From Bacteroidota bacterium (GTDB taxonomy: Bacteria; Bacteroidota; Ignavibacteria; Kapaibacteriales; Kapaibacteriaceae): 32,883 nucleotides of DNA. The notes under the pieces were generated by a model that had not been told where the DNA came from, did not search any database, and saw only the letters and a program-made list of their open reading frames with translations. Position 1 is the first letter of the stretch. Each line of letters starts with the position of its first letter. The position numbers and the translations under genes are program-made. Location: positions 1 through 32,883 of the forward strand of contig JAFDZT010000011.1 of NCBI GenBank assembly GCA_018266735.1. Reading direction: 5' to 3'. This document shows, in pieces, positions 17,094 to 25,369 of the stretch.

Positions 17094-17657
17094 ATGAAGC
17101 GGCGGCTGGGCGAATATAGTGATGGCGATCTCTACGCCATGTTACGTGGGGACGATCGGGAAGAAGCGTTTCGTGAACTGTACGCGCGTTTTTCTCCCAA
17201 CGTCTTCGCCTATTGCATGCGCGTCTTGGGAAGTCAGGACCGAGCCTACGACATCTATCAGGAAACGTTCATGCGCTTCTTTCAAAGCGCCGAACGTCAC
17301 CCGCAGTTGGACAACGTTCGTGCCTACGTGCTCACCATCTGTCGGAACCTGTGCCTGAATGAGAAAAAGCGCAGTGCGCAGACCGCTGCCCTTGAATTCG
17401 ACGACACACTGTACAATCCAGGTGAAGGTCGCGAGGCGGAACGGAGCGAAATGATGGGACTGATCACCATGGCCATGGAGCTCCTCCCCCACGACATGAA
17501 AGAGGCATTTGTGCTGCGCGAGTACGACGGGCTGTCGTACAATGAGATCAGCGACATGCTTCAGATCAAACTGGAAACGGCCAAGGTTCGGGTGTTCCGC
17601 GCCCGACAGAAGATCAAGGAGATCTTGGAGCCGTATCTGAACGAATTGCAAAAGTGA
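17094..17657 (+). CDS. ECF-type RNA polymerase sigma factor
   Basis: A 187-residue sigma-70 family protein. Region 2 (about residues 20-90) contains FRELYARFSPNVFAYCMRVL and DIYQETFMRFFQS, ending in YVLTICRNLCLNEKKR. After a short linker, region 4 (about 125-180) has LPHDMKEAFVLREYDGLSY and the HTH NEISDMLQIKLETAKVRVFR. Regions 1 and 3 are absent, as in all ECF factors. The stop at 17655-17657 is followed at once by the ATG of the anti-sigma-like gene (17659), so the two are coupled. It probably directs transcription of envelope genes in response to the next protein. Confidence 0.9.
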   Translation: MKRRLGEYSDGDLYAMLRGDDREEAFRELYARFSPNVFAYCMRVLGSQDRAYDIYQETFMRFFQSAERHPQLDNVRAYVLTICRNLCLNEKKRSAQTAALEFDDTLYNPGEGREAERSEMMGLITMAMELLPHDMKEAFVLREYDGLSYNEISDMLQIKLETAKVRVFRARQKIKEILEPYLNELQK

Positions 17658-17658
17658 G

Positions 17659-18924
17659 ATGACCATGGACCCGAATCATAGCGACCTCATTCAGATGCTC
17701 CTTGACGGAGAGCTGGACTCGATGTACGATGCACGGTTGTTCGGCGAACTTTCGACGAACGGCGACCTGCGCAACGAACTGAAGCAACAGCTTGCCATCC
17801 GGAACGAAGTATCGCACGACCGTATGGCCCTGATCCCTCCGGCCTCCCTCACGGGTGCAGTGTTCAGCGGACTGGGCTTCACGGCACCAATGGCCGGTGC
17901 CGCAGCCGGTGCTGCCGGCGGCTTCGTGGCCACCTGGCTGGGACGCATCGGCGTTCCGATCGCGGCCGCGGTGTTGGCGACGGGGGCGATGAACTACGCT
18001 TCGCGCGACACGGAGAGTGCGACGCTGGCGCGCGACACGAATGTGGGACGCTCGGAAGCCTCGCGCGACACGGATGTGCGACGCTCGGAGGCCTCGCGGG
18101 ACACTGAAGTGGGACGCTCGGAGGCCTCGCGCGACACTGAAGTGGGACGCTCGGAAGCCTCGCGGGACACTAGGAGTGGGACGCTGGCGCGGGACACTGA
18201 GAGTGCGACGCTGGCGCGGGACGAGTACGCGAAGACGCGGGACACTGATGTGCGACGCTCGGAGGCCTCGCGCGACACTGAGAGTGAGACGATCACGCGC
18301 GACACGGAGCGTGAGACGATGGCGGAGGCGCCGGTATCGCGGGTGATGATGTCGAACTCCATCGACCTGCAGCGGCAGGAAGAGCCGAAGACGTTGCAGT
18401 CCATGCAATTGCAGAACACGCGGGCGGCATGGGACGAGTACCCTGCCTTTACGCTACAGGCGCGTGGGTTCTCGCTGAAGCCGATGACGGAAACGTCGGT
18501 GGATGCGCAAACGCAATGGTATCAGAACCTTGGTCTGGCCATGATCTACAAGCTCTCCGACCACCACTCCGTTGGTGTGGAATTCGGCAGCGAGGTCTTC
18601 CCGCAGGTGTTCGATGGAACGCGGCCGAACGGACAGGTCGTGCGCTACGAACAGCAGCCGTCGAGCATGTGGGCTGCCGCCGTCTACCGGTACAGCTTCG
18701 ATGGCATTGGCGAGACGAGTTTCCGTCCCATCCTGCAGGGTTCGTTCGGTGGCACGAAGTACGGTCCGCTCGGTCGGGCCATGCTCGGCATGTCGTACTC
18801 CCCTGTTGGTCCGCTCAGCTTCATTCTTGGCATTGAAGGGGCCACCATGGCCTATCAGTATCAGCAGAATTGGTTCACATCGTCCAAGATCGGACTCACG
18901 TACGGCATGGCCGTGCGCTTCTAA
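17659..18924 (+). CDS. Anti-sigma-like head, membrane segment, RDT-repeat linker and beta-barrel-like C-terminus
   Basis: A 421-residue composite protein. Residues 1-60 (LIQMLLDGELDSMYDARLFG, then ELSTNGDLRNELKQQLAIRN) resemble the cytoplasmic heads of Bacteroidota anti-sigma factors but lack a zinc site. Residues of about 64-112 are small, Ala/Gly-rich and hydrophobic, with one or two possible membrane passes. Residues 115-218 are tandem repeats of SRDT[ED]V[GR]RSEA (11 aa) and RDTESATLA (9 aa), strongly charged and likely extended. Residues of about 255-421 consist of alternating amphipathic strands (NLGLAMIYKL, HSVGVEFGSE, MWAAAVYRYSF, FRPILQGSFGG, RAMLGMSYSP, LSFILGIEGA, SKIGLTYGMAVRF) ending in Phe, like small outer-membrane barrels. 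ECF sigma plus N-terminal anti-sigma/C-terminal barrel proteins are, as I recall, known but little studied in Bacteroidota; the repeat linker looks distinctive. Confidence 0.75.
   Translation: MTMDPNHSDLIQMLLDGELDSMYDARLFGELSTNGDLRNELKQQLAIRNEVSHDRMALIPPASLTGAVFSGLGFTAPMAGAAAGAAGGFVATWLGRIGVPIAAAVLATGAMNYASRDTESATLARDTNVGRSEASRDTDVRRSEASRDTEVGRSEASRDTEVGRSEASRDTRSGTLARDTESATLARDEYAKTRDTDVRRSEASRDTESETITRDTERETMAEAPVSRVMMSNSIDLQRQEEPKTLQSMQLQNTRAAWDEYPAFTLQARGFSLKPMTETSVDAQTQWYQNLGLAMIYKLSDHHSVGVEFGSEVFPQVFDGTRPNGQVVRYEQQPSSMWAAAVYRYSFDGIGETSFRPILQGSFGGTKYGPLGRAMLGMSYSPVGPLSFILGIEGATMAYQYQQNWFTSSKIGLTYGMAVRF
18001..18312 (+). repeat. Tandem 33/27-bp coding repeats (RDT units)
   Basis: About eleven degenerate units, each beginning CG[CG]GACAC, alternate between 33 bp (with GACGCTCGGAAGCCTCG) and 27 bp (with GTGCGACGCTGGCG). 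Both lengths are multiples of three, so copy-number change keeps the frame. The nucleotide similarity is high enough to suggest recent expansion by slippage or recombination. The same property keeps long spurious frames open on both strands here. Confidence 0.85.
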
Positions 18925-18948
18925 CTGTCAATAACTTCAGGTTCACGT

Positions 18949-19524
18949 ATGTTCTCTCGTTCTTGTTCAACTATCCTGGCCCTTGGCCTTGCCGCCTTGC
19001 TGGCGAGTTGCGCCTCCCCGCTCGACTCGGACGCGCCTCGAAAAGAGACCGCGGTGACGGCAGCTCCCAAAGTCGTCCCCTCGGCCGTCACGTTCGAGGT
19101 ATCGAGCGCCAAAGGGCAGTATGCCTCGTTCGGCACGCCGACCATCCGTGTGGACACGACCACAGAACCCTGCACGGTCTGGATCGGCAATATGCAGATG
19201 ACGGTGACGGCAGACTCTGGTCAAGTGCCTTTGCTGCAAAGCTTTACGCTGAACGTCGACTCCATTTCGGCCGACTCACAGCTCGAGAACCTCCTGGGTT
19301 CGCAAATGATCCTGGCCCTGAACATCGACTCGTCCCAGCCCCCGTTGATCGTGAATGCCGATGCCACGAACAATACGGCCAGCCTGGTGATCTCCGAGAT
19401 GGAACGCAAGCCCGGAGAGCCATTGCAAATGGTGGTGAGTATCTATATCATTGCCAACAAAGCCCTGCTGATCCCGGGTCAAAAGCAGGAAACGCTCTTC
19501 GGCGAGATCCATATCACGATGTAG
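18949..19524 (+). CDS. Hypothetical lipoprotein in the sigma operon
   Basis: A 191-residue protein with a lipoprotein signal (LALGLAALLASC lipobox). The mature part is beta-rich and contains one further cysteine (TEPCTVWIG). No family was recognised. It begins 24 nt after the anti-sigma/barrel gene on the same strand, with a purine-poor leader, so it is most likely cotranscribed with the sigma factor. Its position suggests an accessory part of the sensing system or a target of it. Confidence 0.7.
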   Translation: MFSRSCSTILALGLAALLASCASPLDSDAPRKETAVTAAPKVVPSAVTFEVSSAKGQYASFGTPTIRVDTTTEPCTVWIGNMQMTVTADSGQVPLLQSFTLNVDSISADSQLENLLGSQMILALNIDSSQPPLIVNADATNNTASLVISEMERKPGEPLQMVVSIYIIANKALLIPGQKQETLFGEIHITM

Positions 19525-19565
19525 CACATTCCCTTGTAACGTAGTTCCACTGAGTGGATTCTTCG

Positions 19566-19605
19566 ACCCGATTGATCAACGCATCTTTCGGGTTGAATTT
19601 TTTTT
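19566..19605 (+). terminator. Weak candidate terminator
   Basis: ACCCGA at 19566-19571 pairs with TCGGGT at 19588-19593 around a 16-nt loop, followed by eight T residues (19598-19605). The stem is short, so partial termination between the sigma operon and the next gene is the most that can be claimed. Confidence 0.35.
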
Positions 19606-19612
19606 GAGGAGG
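19606..19612 (+). promoter_or_regulatory. Strong ribosome binding site deciding the 19619 start
   Basis: GAGGAGG lies six nucleotides before the ATG at 19619. It rules out the in-frame TTG at 19604, which would overlap it. It is by far the strongest Shine-Dalgarno sequence in the window and implies high expression. Confidence 0.8.
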
Positions 19613-19618
19613 TTTTCT

Positions 19619-21925
19619 ATGAGAACTCAGTTCTCCTTCATTCGCACACTGGCCATGGCCGTTGTCGTTCTTTCGGCAAGTGTCGTGGCAGCATTCGCAG
19701 GCACTCCGTTGCCACCGCGCGAATATGGCGCATCCGTGGTGATGGGCGATCAGAACAATCAGATCGTTCTGTTGAAGTGGTATGCCACCCAAGATGGACC
19801 GGCGGCAACGTCGTTCAACATCTATCAGGCCTCGGGTCAGACCGAAGACATGACGAAGTTCGACAAGATCGGCTCCGTCGAGGCAAAGACCCAAGAGCCG
19901 AACACTCCTCCGATCAAGTACACCTTCGAAGTTCGCGATCTGAAGGAAGGAACGTACACCTTCTACATTCGTGCTGTGAATGCCGATGGCGAAGGTGATC
20001 GCTCGGTGATCCGCGTTGTCGTGATCAAGCCGAACGTCGTGAAGGAAAGCATCTGGTTCGTGTCGCAACCGACCTACTCTGCATTCGTTGGCAAGCCATA
20101 CTCCTATAAGGCCCGCGCAGAAGCAAATCCAGCCGGCACGATCTCCTATGCCCTTGTGCAAGGTCCGGACGGTATGACGATCAATGCCGAAACAGGAGAG
20201 ATCTCGTGGACGCCTACAGCAGAACAGAATGGTAAAGTGTTCCTGATCATCGTCAAGGCCTTCATCGATGGTACGGACCGTTCCGTACTGCAGAAGTTCG
20301 AGATCGCTGTGAAGACGGATGGCGGCGGCGACAAGCCACGCTTCTGCTCCTTCATCAAAGGTCATGTAACACTCGAAGGCACCACGACGCTGGTGACAAA
20401 TGGCGTGGTAACGGCGTGGATGACAAAGGTGAGCGAGAAGGACTCGTCGAAAGAAGTATTGGTCCCTGTTTACAAGGCAGAGATCAAGCAAGGTGTCTAC
20501 ACCCTCAACCTTCCTGCCGGAACGTATAAGCTTCGCGTCGAAGGCGCCGGCTTCTATGCTGAATGGAACGAGAACGTCGAAGAGCCAGCCAATGCCACGG
20601 CAGTGGTCACTGAGTGTGACAAGACTGTCGAACTGCACTTCATCGTCACGGCAAAGCCAGAGCCGGTGAAGTATGTTGTTTCGGGTCGCGTGACCGATGA
20701 AGCAACGGGCGAAGGCATCAAGGCCATCGTGATCTTCGAAGCAAAGAAGAAGGACGGCAACGTTGTGGATGCCAAGTACCTCCGCCTTGTTGTTGAGACG
20801 AATGCAAATGGCGAATACGAAGTGAAGCTTCCTGCCGGTGTGGACTTCATTGCCCACGCCGAAGCAGCCGGTGGCAAGAACGACCGTCCTGTCTACCTCG
20901 TAGAATTCTACAACGAAGTGGCAACGGCGAACGAAGCTACCGTGATCAACCTTACCGAAGCCATGACGGGTGTGAGCTTCACACTTGCCAAGCGTCCGGT
21001 GTTCGCGAACTCGATCTCGGGTACGCTTACCGATAGCAATGGCGCAGCCGTTCGCGGTCGTGTATCGGTCTATCAAGTGATCACCAAGGGCAATGAGACC
21101 GGTAAGCGCTTTGCAACAACGGTCGAAACAGATTCCAATGGTCACTACACCATCACGAATCTCGAGCCGGGCACCTACATCGTCTTCGCATCGGCCGGCG
21201 AGAAGTCCAACTTCGTACCGGGCTGGTATGTGAGCGGTGACTTCGCAGCGAACGAGTGGAAGAACGCAACGCAGATCACCGTTGGCGAAGACACGAACAC
21301 CGACGGTGTCGTGATCAAGCTCAAGCAAGTACAAGGCAAGCGCGGCAAGGGTCGCGTACGCGGTGTGGTCTTCGGTCGTGGCGGCGAGATCAAGGTTGGC
21401 GGCGAAGCCCCACAAGGCAGCACGGGCATCATTGGTGCCTTCGTGGTGGCCAAGGATGATCAAGGCAACGTGGTCGACTACATGATCAGCGAGAACGACG
21501 GTGCCTATCAGCTCGACGAGTTGGGCATCGGCACCATGACGATCATCGCCGATCGCCTTGACTACAATGCAGCAACGACAACGTTGGCCGTTGACGACTC
21601 GAAGAACTCCGATCAGCAAGCCACACTGGAACTGCTGAAGACGGTCACGAGTGTCGAAATGCCAACAACGAGCGTTTCCTCCTTCAACGTCTATCCAAAC
21701 CCGGCTTCTGCCGAGGCAACGATCCAGTTCCCGGCAACAACGGGCACGGCATCGGTCTCCATCCTCACCATGACCGGCGTTGTTGTTGCAACACAATCGG
21801 TTGACGTGCAGGACGGACTCACCACGGCGATCATGAACACATCGTCGCTCTCAAGCGGACGCTACCTCGTTCAGGTCTCCAACAACGGTCGCCTCTTCGC
21901 ACTGCCGATGACGATCGTTCGCTAA
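19619..21925 (+). CDS. Large modular secreted protein with type IX sorting domain
   Basis: A 768-residue protein with a clear signal peptide (cleavage after about residue 27). Modules in order: a fibronectin III-like domain (about 35-140, ending DGEGDRSVIRVVV), a putative Ig/cadherin-like domain (about 145-230, with GMTINAETGEISWTP), and four carboxypeptidase-regulatory-like beta-sandwiches (about 235-680). The sandwiches show the patterns GVYTLNLPAGTYKLRVEG, GEYEVKLPAG, GHYTITNLEPGTYIVFA and GAYQLDELGIGTMTI. The tail from about residue 690 (FNVYPNPASAEATIQF ... SSGRYLVQVSNNG) is a textbook type IX C-terminal domain. The strong ribosome site and strong terminator suggest an abundant surface or matrix protein. 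It lies directly downstream of the ECF operon and could be a target. Confidence 0.9.
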   Translation: MRTQFSFIRTLAMAVVVLSASVVAAFAGTPLPPREYGASVVMGDQNNQIVLLKWYATQDGPAATSFNIYQASGQTEDMTKFDKIGSVEAKTQEPNTPPIKYTFEVRDLKEGTYTFYIRAVNADGEGDRSVIRVVVIKPNVVKESIWFVSQPTYSAFVGKPYSYKARAEANPAGTISYALVQGPDGMTINAETGEISWTPTAEQNGKVFLIIVKAFIDGTDRSVLQKFEIAVKTDGGGDKPRFCSFIKGHVTLEGTTTLVTNGVVTAWMTKVSEKDSSKEVLVPVYKAEIKQGVYTLNLPAGTYKLRVEGAGFYAEWNENVEEPANATAVVTECDKTVELHFIVTAKPEPVKYVVSGRVTDEATGEGIKAIVIFEAKKKDGNVVDAKYLRLVVETNANGEYEVKLPAGVDFIAHAEAAGGKNDRPVYLVEFYNEVATANEATVINLTEAMTGVSFTLAKRPVFANSISGTLTDSNGAAVRGRVSVYQVITKGNETGKRFATTVETDSNGHYTITNLEPGTYIVFASAGEKSNFVPGWYVSGDFAANEWKNATQITVGEDTNTDGVVIKLKQVQGKRGKGRVRGVVFGRGGEIKVGGEAPQGSTGIIGAFVVAKDDQGNVVDYMISENDGAYQLDELGIGTMTIIADRLDYNAATTTLAVDDSKNSDQQATLELLKTVTSVEMPTTSVSSFNVYPNPASAEATIQFPATTGTASVSILTMTGVVVATQSVDVQDGLTTAIMNTSSLSSGRYLVQVSNNGRLFALPMTIVR

Positions 21926-21947
21926 GCGCACGAACGCAGCACTCTCA

Positions 21948-21984
21948 ACGCCCGGGCGATCCATTCGCTCGGGCGTTTTTTTTT
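21948..21984 (+). terminator. Rho-independent terminator
   Basis: ACGCCCGGGCGA and TCGCTCGGGCGT form a 12-bp stem with one G-U pair and a 5-nt loop, followed by nine T residues. It ends the transcript of the secreted protein gene. Confidence 0.9.
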
Positions 21985-21985
21985 C

Positions 21986-21993
21986 TATGTTGG
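21986..21993 (+). promoter_or_regulatory. Candidate -7 element for the aminopeptidase gene
   Basis: TATGTTGG matches TAnnTTTG at five of six fixed positions and ends six nucleotides before the ATG at 22000. It follows directly on the upstream terminator. A very short or absent leader is implied. Confidence 0.3.
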
Positions 21994-21999
21994 GGTCCT

Positions 22000-23967
22000 A
22001 TGAGATCTCACCTTGCCGCCCTCGCCTCGATCGTCCTTGCCCTCGCACCCAGCATGCTGCGCGCACAAGGACCATCGCTTCCCACCGAATTCATCCAGCA
22101 GCCCTTTGATGTGCAGCGGTACGACGTGGCCGCCTATGTGAATGACCTTCCGTCGAAGTTCATGCTCGGTCAATGCGTGATCACCGTGAACTGGATCGCC
22201 GACCAGCCGAATGCGGTATTCCCCTTCCACCTTCGATCGCTGACGATCGACTCCGTGGTCGTGCGTAAAACGCAGCTCACCGTGACCACCATCGGCAAAC
22301 CAAGCGATGCGTCGTATCACCACGAGATCGGCTTGGGTGCACGCAACGCAGGGCAGGCCGATACGATCCGCATCCACTACCACGGAACGATGACGCAAGA
22401 GCTCGGCACTGGACAGTGGGGCGGCGTGCAGTATCAGGACTCCGTGCTGTATGCCATGGGCGTTGGCTTTCAGAACAACTACGTGAGCGCCACGCAGCAC
22501 TGGATGCCGTGCTACGATCATCCGAGCGACAAGGCCACCCTGCACACCACGTTCTTCTCGCCCGTGAACGTGCGCGTGGCATCGAACGGTGCGTTGCAGC
22601 GCGACACCATTCTGAAGGGCACACCATCGAATGTGCGCATGACGCAATGGGAAGAGTCGCACGATTGCGCCACGTATCTGATGACGTTCGTGGCCGCGCC
22701 CTATACGATCCTCGACCTCGGCACAGAGCCTGTTCCGATGCAGGTGTATTCGCTGCGACGTGACTCGGCGGCAACGAGCAAGAGTTTCTCATTGCTCCCC
22801 GACATGGTCACGCTCTTGCAACAGCGCTTCATCCCGTATCCGTTCGACAAGGTGGGCTATGCCAACACCACGCGCGGATCGATGGAACATCAAACGATGA
22901 TCTGCTTTGCCTTGAGCATCTCGCAAAGCGGCGACACGGTGAACGCCACGGCCACACATGAGCTCGCCCATCAGTGGTTCGGCGATCTCGTCACGCCCAT
23001 CGACTTCCGGCATGCCTGGCTGACCGAGAGCTTTGCAACGTATTGTGAATCGCTCTGGCATGAGCACCTCTTCGGTAACACGGGCTATCTCAAGATGGAA
23101 GGCAGCAAGGCGAACGACTACATGTTCCGTATTGCCAAAACATCGGGCATTGGTGCACACGAAGGTGTGTTCGCCATCTACGACTTCCCACGTGCCACCA
23201 CATCGAACTATCCCGAGACCATCTACAAAAAGGGCGACGTGGTGCTTGGCATGTTGCGCGCGCTCATGGGTGACGAGGCCTTCTTTGCAGGACTCCGTCG
23301 GTACTTGAACGAGCATGCGTATGGCAATGCGTCGACGTCGGATCTTGTCACCGCACTCGATGTCAACACTTCCGTCGACGTGACGTCCTACATCACCGAA
23401 TGGATCTATGGCAAGGGTTGGGCAAAGCTTCGCGTGGAATTGCAGCCGGGCCCTACATCCACACGCATTCGCATCACGCAAGTGCAACGCGATCTCGACA
23501 CATCGTGGACGCTGTACTCACAACTGCCATTGAACTGCACGTATACCGATGCAAGTGGTGCACAGCGCGACACGGTCTTCGTCTTCAGTGGCACATCGCC
23601 CTTGGAGTTCGACGTGGCATCGGCCGCCTCGCTCAAGATCAACGACGGCTCGCACTGTCGGTCACTCGTCCAAGTGGTCCAGACCACCAGCGTCGCCGTA
23701 GGTCCGTCGCCCACATCCTACGACATCGCACTCGCCCCAAATCCGGCCTCCACACACGTCAAACTCACACGCACGGATGCAACGCATACGAGTACGGTGG
23801 ACGTGGTGGATGTGGGTGGTGCATCGTGTTATCATGCCACATGGGAGGCGGGAAGCGCATCAATGCTTGTTCCCACGTCGGCCTGCGCGCATGGCGCCTA
23901 CACTGTTGCGATCCGCACGGATGGCCGCCTTGCCACCCTACCGCTCTTGCTCACACCTTCATGGTGA
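22000..23967 (+). CDS. Secreted M1-family metallo-aminopeptidase with sorting tail
   Basis: A 655-residue protein with a signal peptide (residues 1-22). The M1 signature is complete: HELAH (320-324), then 18 residues, then Glu343 in LTESFATYCE, giving the zinc ligands His, His and Glu and catalytic Glu321. The substrate-binding GxMEN motif is present as GSMEH (293-297), with His in place of Asn. The C-terminal 90 residues (LAPNPASTHVKLT ... CAHGAYTVAIRTDG) form a type IX-like sorting domain instead of the usual ERAP-like helical domain. It is probably an extracellular peptidase that trims peptides for uptake. It converges on the permease gene, overlapping by 17 nt. Confidence 0.9.
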   Translation: MRSHLAALASIVLALAPSMLRAQGPSLPTEFIQQPFDVQRYDVAAYVNDLPSKFMLGQCVITVNWIADQPNAVFPFHLRSLTIDSVVVRKTQLTVTTIGKPSDASYHHEIGLGARNAGQADTIRIHYHGTMTQELGTGQWGGVQYQDSVLYAMGVGFQNNYVSATQHWMPCYDHPSDKATLHTTFFSPVNVRVASNGALQRDTILKGTPSNVRMTQWEESHDCATYLMTFVAAPYTILDLGTEPVPMQVYSLRRDSAATSKSFSLLPDMVTLLQQRFIPYPFDKVGYANTTRGSMEHQTMICFALSISQSGDTVNATATHELAHQWFGDLVTPIDFRHAWLTESFATYCESLWHEHLFGNTGYLKMEGSKANDYMFRIAKTSGIGAHEGVFAIYDFPRATTSNYPETIYKKGDVVLGMLRALMGDEAFFAGLRRYLNEHAYGNASTSDLVTALDVNTSVDVTSYITEWIYGKGWAKLRVELQPGPTSTRIRITQVQRDLDTSWTLYSQLPLNCTYTDASGAQRDTVFVFSGTSPLEFDVASAASLKINDGSHCRSLVQVVQTTSVAVGPSPTSYDIALAPNPASTHVKLTRTDATHTSTVDVVDVGGASCYHATWEAGSASMLVPTSACAHGAYTVAIRTDGRLATLPLLLTPSW

Positions 23968-25276
23968 TCCACTTGGCAATGTCCTTGAACGACGGCTTGC
24001 GACCGTAGGACAGAATGCCGATGCGATAGATGCGCGATGCCAGCCAGACGGCTCCGAAGAAGAAGCCGATACAGAGTGACATCGACGTGACCACTTGCCA
24101 CCACGGCACATCGGTGGCAGCAAGGCGCACCGTCATCAGGATCGGTGCGAACAACGGGATCAGCGAGAGGACAACGGCCAACGTTCCGTTCGGTGCGGCG
24201 ATCACGTTGCCGATGAACATGATCGTCAACACCACCGGCAGTGTGATCGGCAGGGTGAGCTGATTTGCGTCGGCCTCTTGATCCACGGCCGAACCCACGG
24301 CCGCATACAACGTTGCATAGATGAAGTAGCCTGCAAGGAAGAAGAAGATGAAGAGCAGGATGGTGCCAAGGGAGATGGAGGGAAGGGCAAAGGGAAGTGC
24401 GCTTGCCGCACCACCGCTCATCTGAAGTTGCGCCTGTGCTTGCGGCATGTTCTTCACCATGTCCATGGCCTGCTCCGGCTGCACTTGCGTGCTCAGAACG
24501 GCCCCCAGAGCCAACACCACGCCAAGACCCAGCACGCCCCATGCGGCCAGTTGCGTGAGGCCCACGAGGCCGATGCCGATCACCTTGCCCATCATGATAT
24601 GGAACGGACGGGCCGACGAGGCCAGCACTTCGATGATGCGATTGGCCTTTTCATCGACCACGCCGCGCATCACCATGGAGCCGTAGAGGAAGATCAGCAT
24701 GTAGATCATGAAGCCGGCAAAGTAGCCCACCATGGCCGAGGCCTTGGAGGCATCTTCTTCCACGCCTTGTTCGGAGATCTTCAGCGATTGCATCACGATG
24801 CCCTCTTCGACCAGGCGGATCACCGACGTGTCGGTGCCAACGCGACGGAGACGTCCGTTCACCACAAGCGGCTCGATGGCATCCTGCACGCTCGACTCAA
24901 AGGCAATGCCCGAGCCGCCGCGCGAGAACAACGTCACCGCGCCGGAATCCAGCACGTCGGGCGGGATCACCACGTAGGCTTGAAGTCGTTCGTCGAGGAC
25001 GGCCTGCTTCAGCTCGGCGTCCGTCATCGTTCCGGCCGACGTGAACTGCGCCGTATCCGAGGCGATCACCTGCGCCCCGATCTGTCCACTCCTGTCAACC
25101 ACGGCAACCTTCCCTTCCGCCCCGTCCCCTGCCAACATGGCCGCTACCACCGGAATAGCGATCAGAAGGGCCATGACAACGGGTCCGAGCAGCGTGAACA
25201 GCACGAACCATTTACTCTTCACACGTGTTCTGTACTCGTGTGCAATGATGACGCGGATCTTCGATGGAGAGCTCAT
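23951..25276 (-). CDS. ABC-2 type transporter permease (NatB-like)
   Basis: A 441-residue membrane protein. One N-terminal membrane segment (about 23-48) is followed by a 130-residue extracytoplasmic region (AVVDRSGQIGAQVI, then a VVIPPDV-type segment), and then five or six membrane segments between about 180 and 425. This matches the NatB/YhaP group of ABC-2 permeases (COG1668), whose partners are NatA-type ATPases; family members export sodium, antibiotics or lipids. No ATPase gene is next to it: the gene upstream is citrate synthase on the opposite strand and the gene downstream is the aminopeptidase. It must use an ATPase encoded elsewhere. The substrate is not predictable. Confidence 0.85.
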   Translation of the reverse strand: MSSPSKIRVIIAHEYRTRVKSKWFVLFTLLGPVVMALLIAIPVVAAMLAGDGAEGKVAVVDRSGQIGAQVIASDTAQFTSAGTMTDAELKQAVLDERLQAYVVIPPDVLDSGAVTLFSRGGSGIAFESSVQDAIEPLVVNGRLRRVGTDTSVIRLVEEGIVMQSLKISEQGVEEDASKASAMVGYFAGFMIYMLIFLYGSMVMRGVVDEKANRIIEVLASSARPFHIMMGKVIGIGLVGLTQLAAWGVLGLGVVLALGAVLSTQVQPEQAMDMVKNMPQAQAQLQMSGGAASALPFALPSISLGTILLFIFFFLAGYFIYATLYAAVGSAVDQEADANQLTLPITLPVVLTIMFIGNVIAAPNGTLAVVLSLIPLFAPILMTVRLAATDVPWWQVVTSMSLCIGFFFGAVWLASRIYRIGILSYGRKPSFKDIAKWITMKV

Positions 25277-25280
25277 GGCG

Positions 25281-25288
25281 TAAAGCTA
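25281..25288 (-). promoter_or_regulatory. Candidate -7 element abutting the permease start
   Basis: TAGCTTTA on the minus strand matches TAnnTTTG at five of six fixed positions and ends exactly four nucleotides before the ATG at 25276. There is no Shine-Dalgarno sequence. The geometry is the same as at 13227. Confidence 0.4.
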
Positions 25289-25369
25289 CGAGTTACGCGG
25301 ATTTTCCCCATCGTAGAAGCAGAACCCTTCGTATTTTCGCATGCTATACTGAAACCGACGGAGCCCCAG

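Noticed and set aside
18001..18312. Repeats considered as a CRISPR array
   Set aside because: The units are contiguous, without unique spacers, and lie in frame inside a gene.
17614..18419. Overlapping repeat-rich minus-strand frames
   Set aside because: The repeat lengths are multiples of three, so several frames stay open; the peptides are low-complexity mirrors of the linker.
19514..21796. 760-codon minus-strand reading frame
   Set aside because: It is a mirror of the large secreted protein gene; its Cys/His/Arg-rich product has no domain and no signal, while the plus-strand product has clear modules.
24095..25369. Long upstream extension of the citrate synthase reading frame
   Set aside because: It is antisense to the permease gene, His-rich and low in normal protein character, and the enzyme begins naturally at the ATG at 25370.
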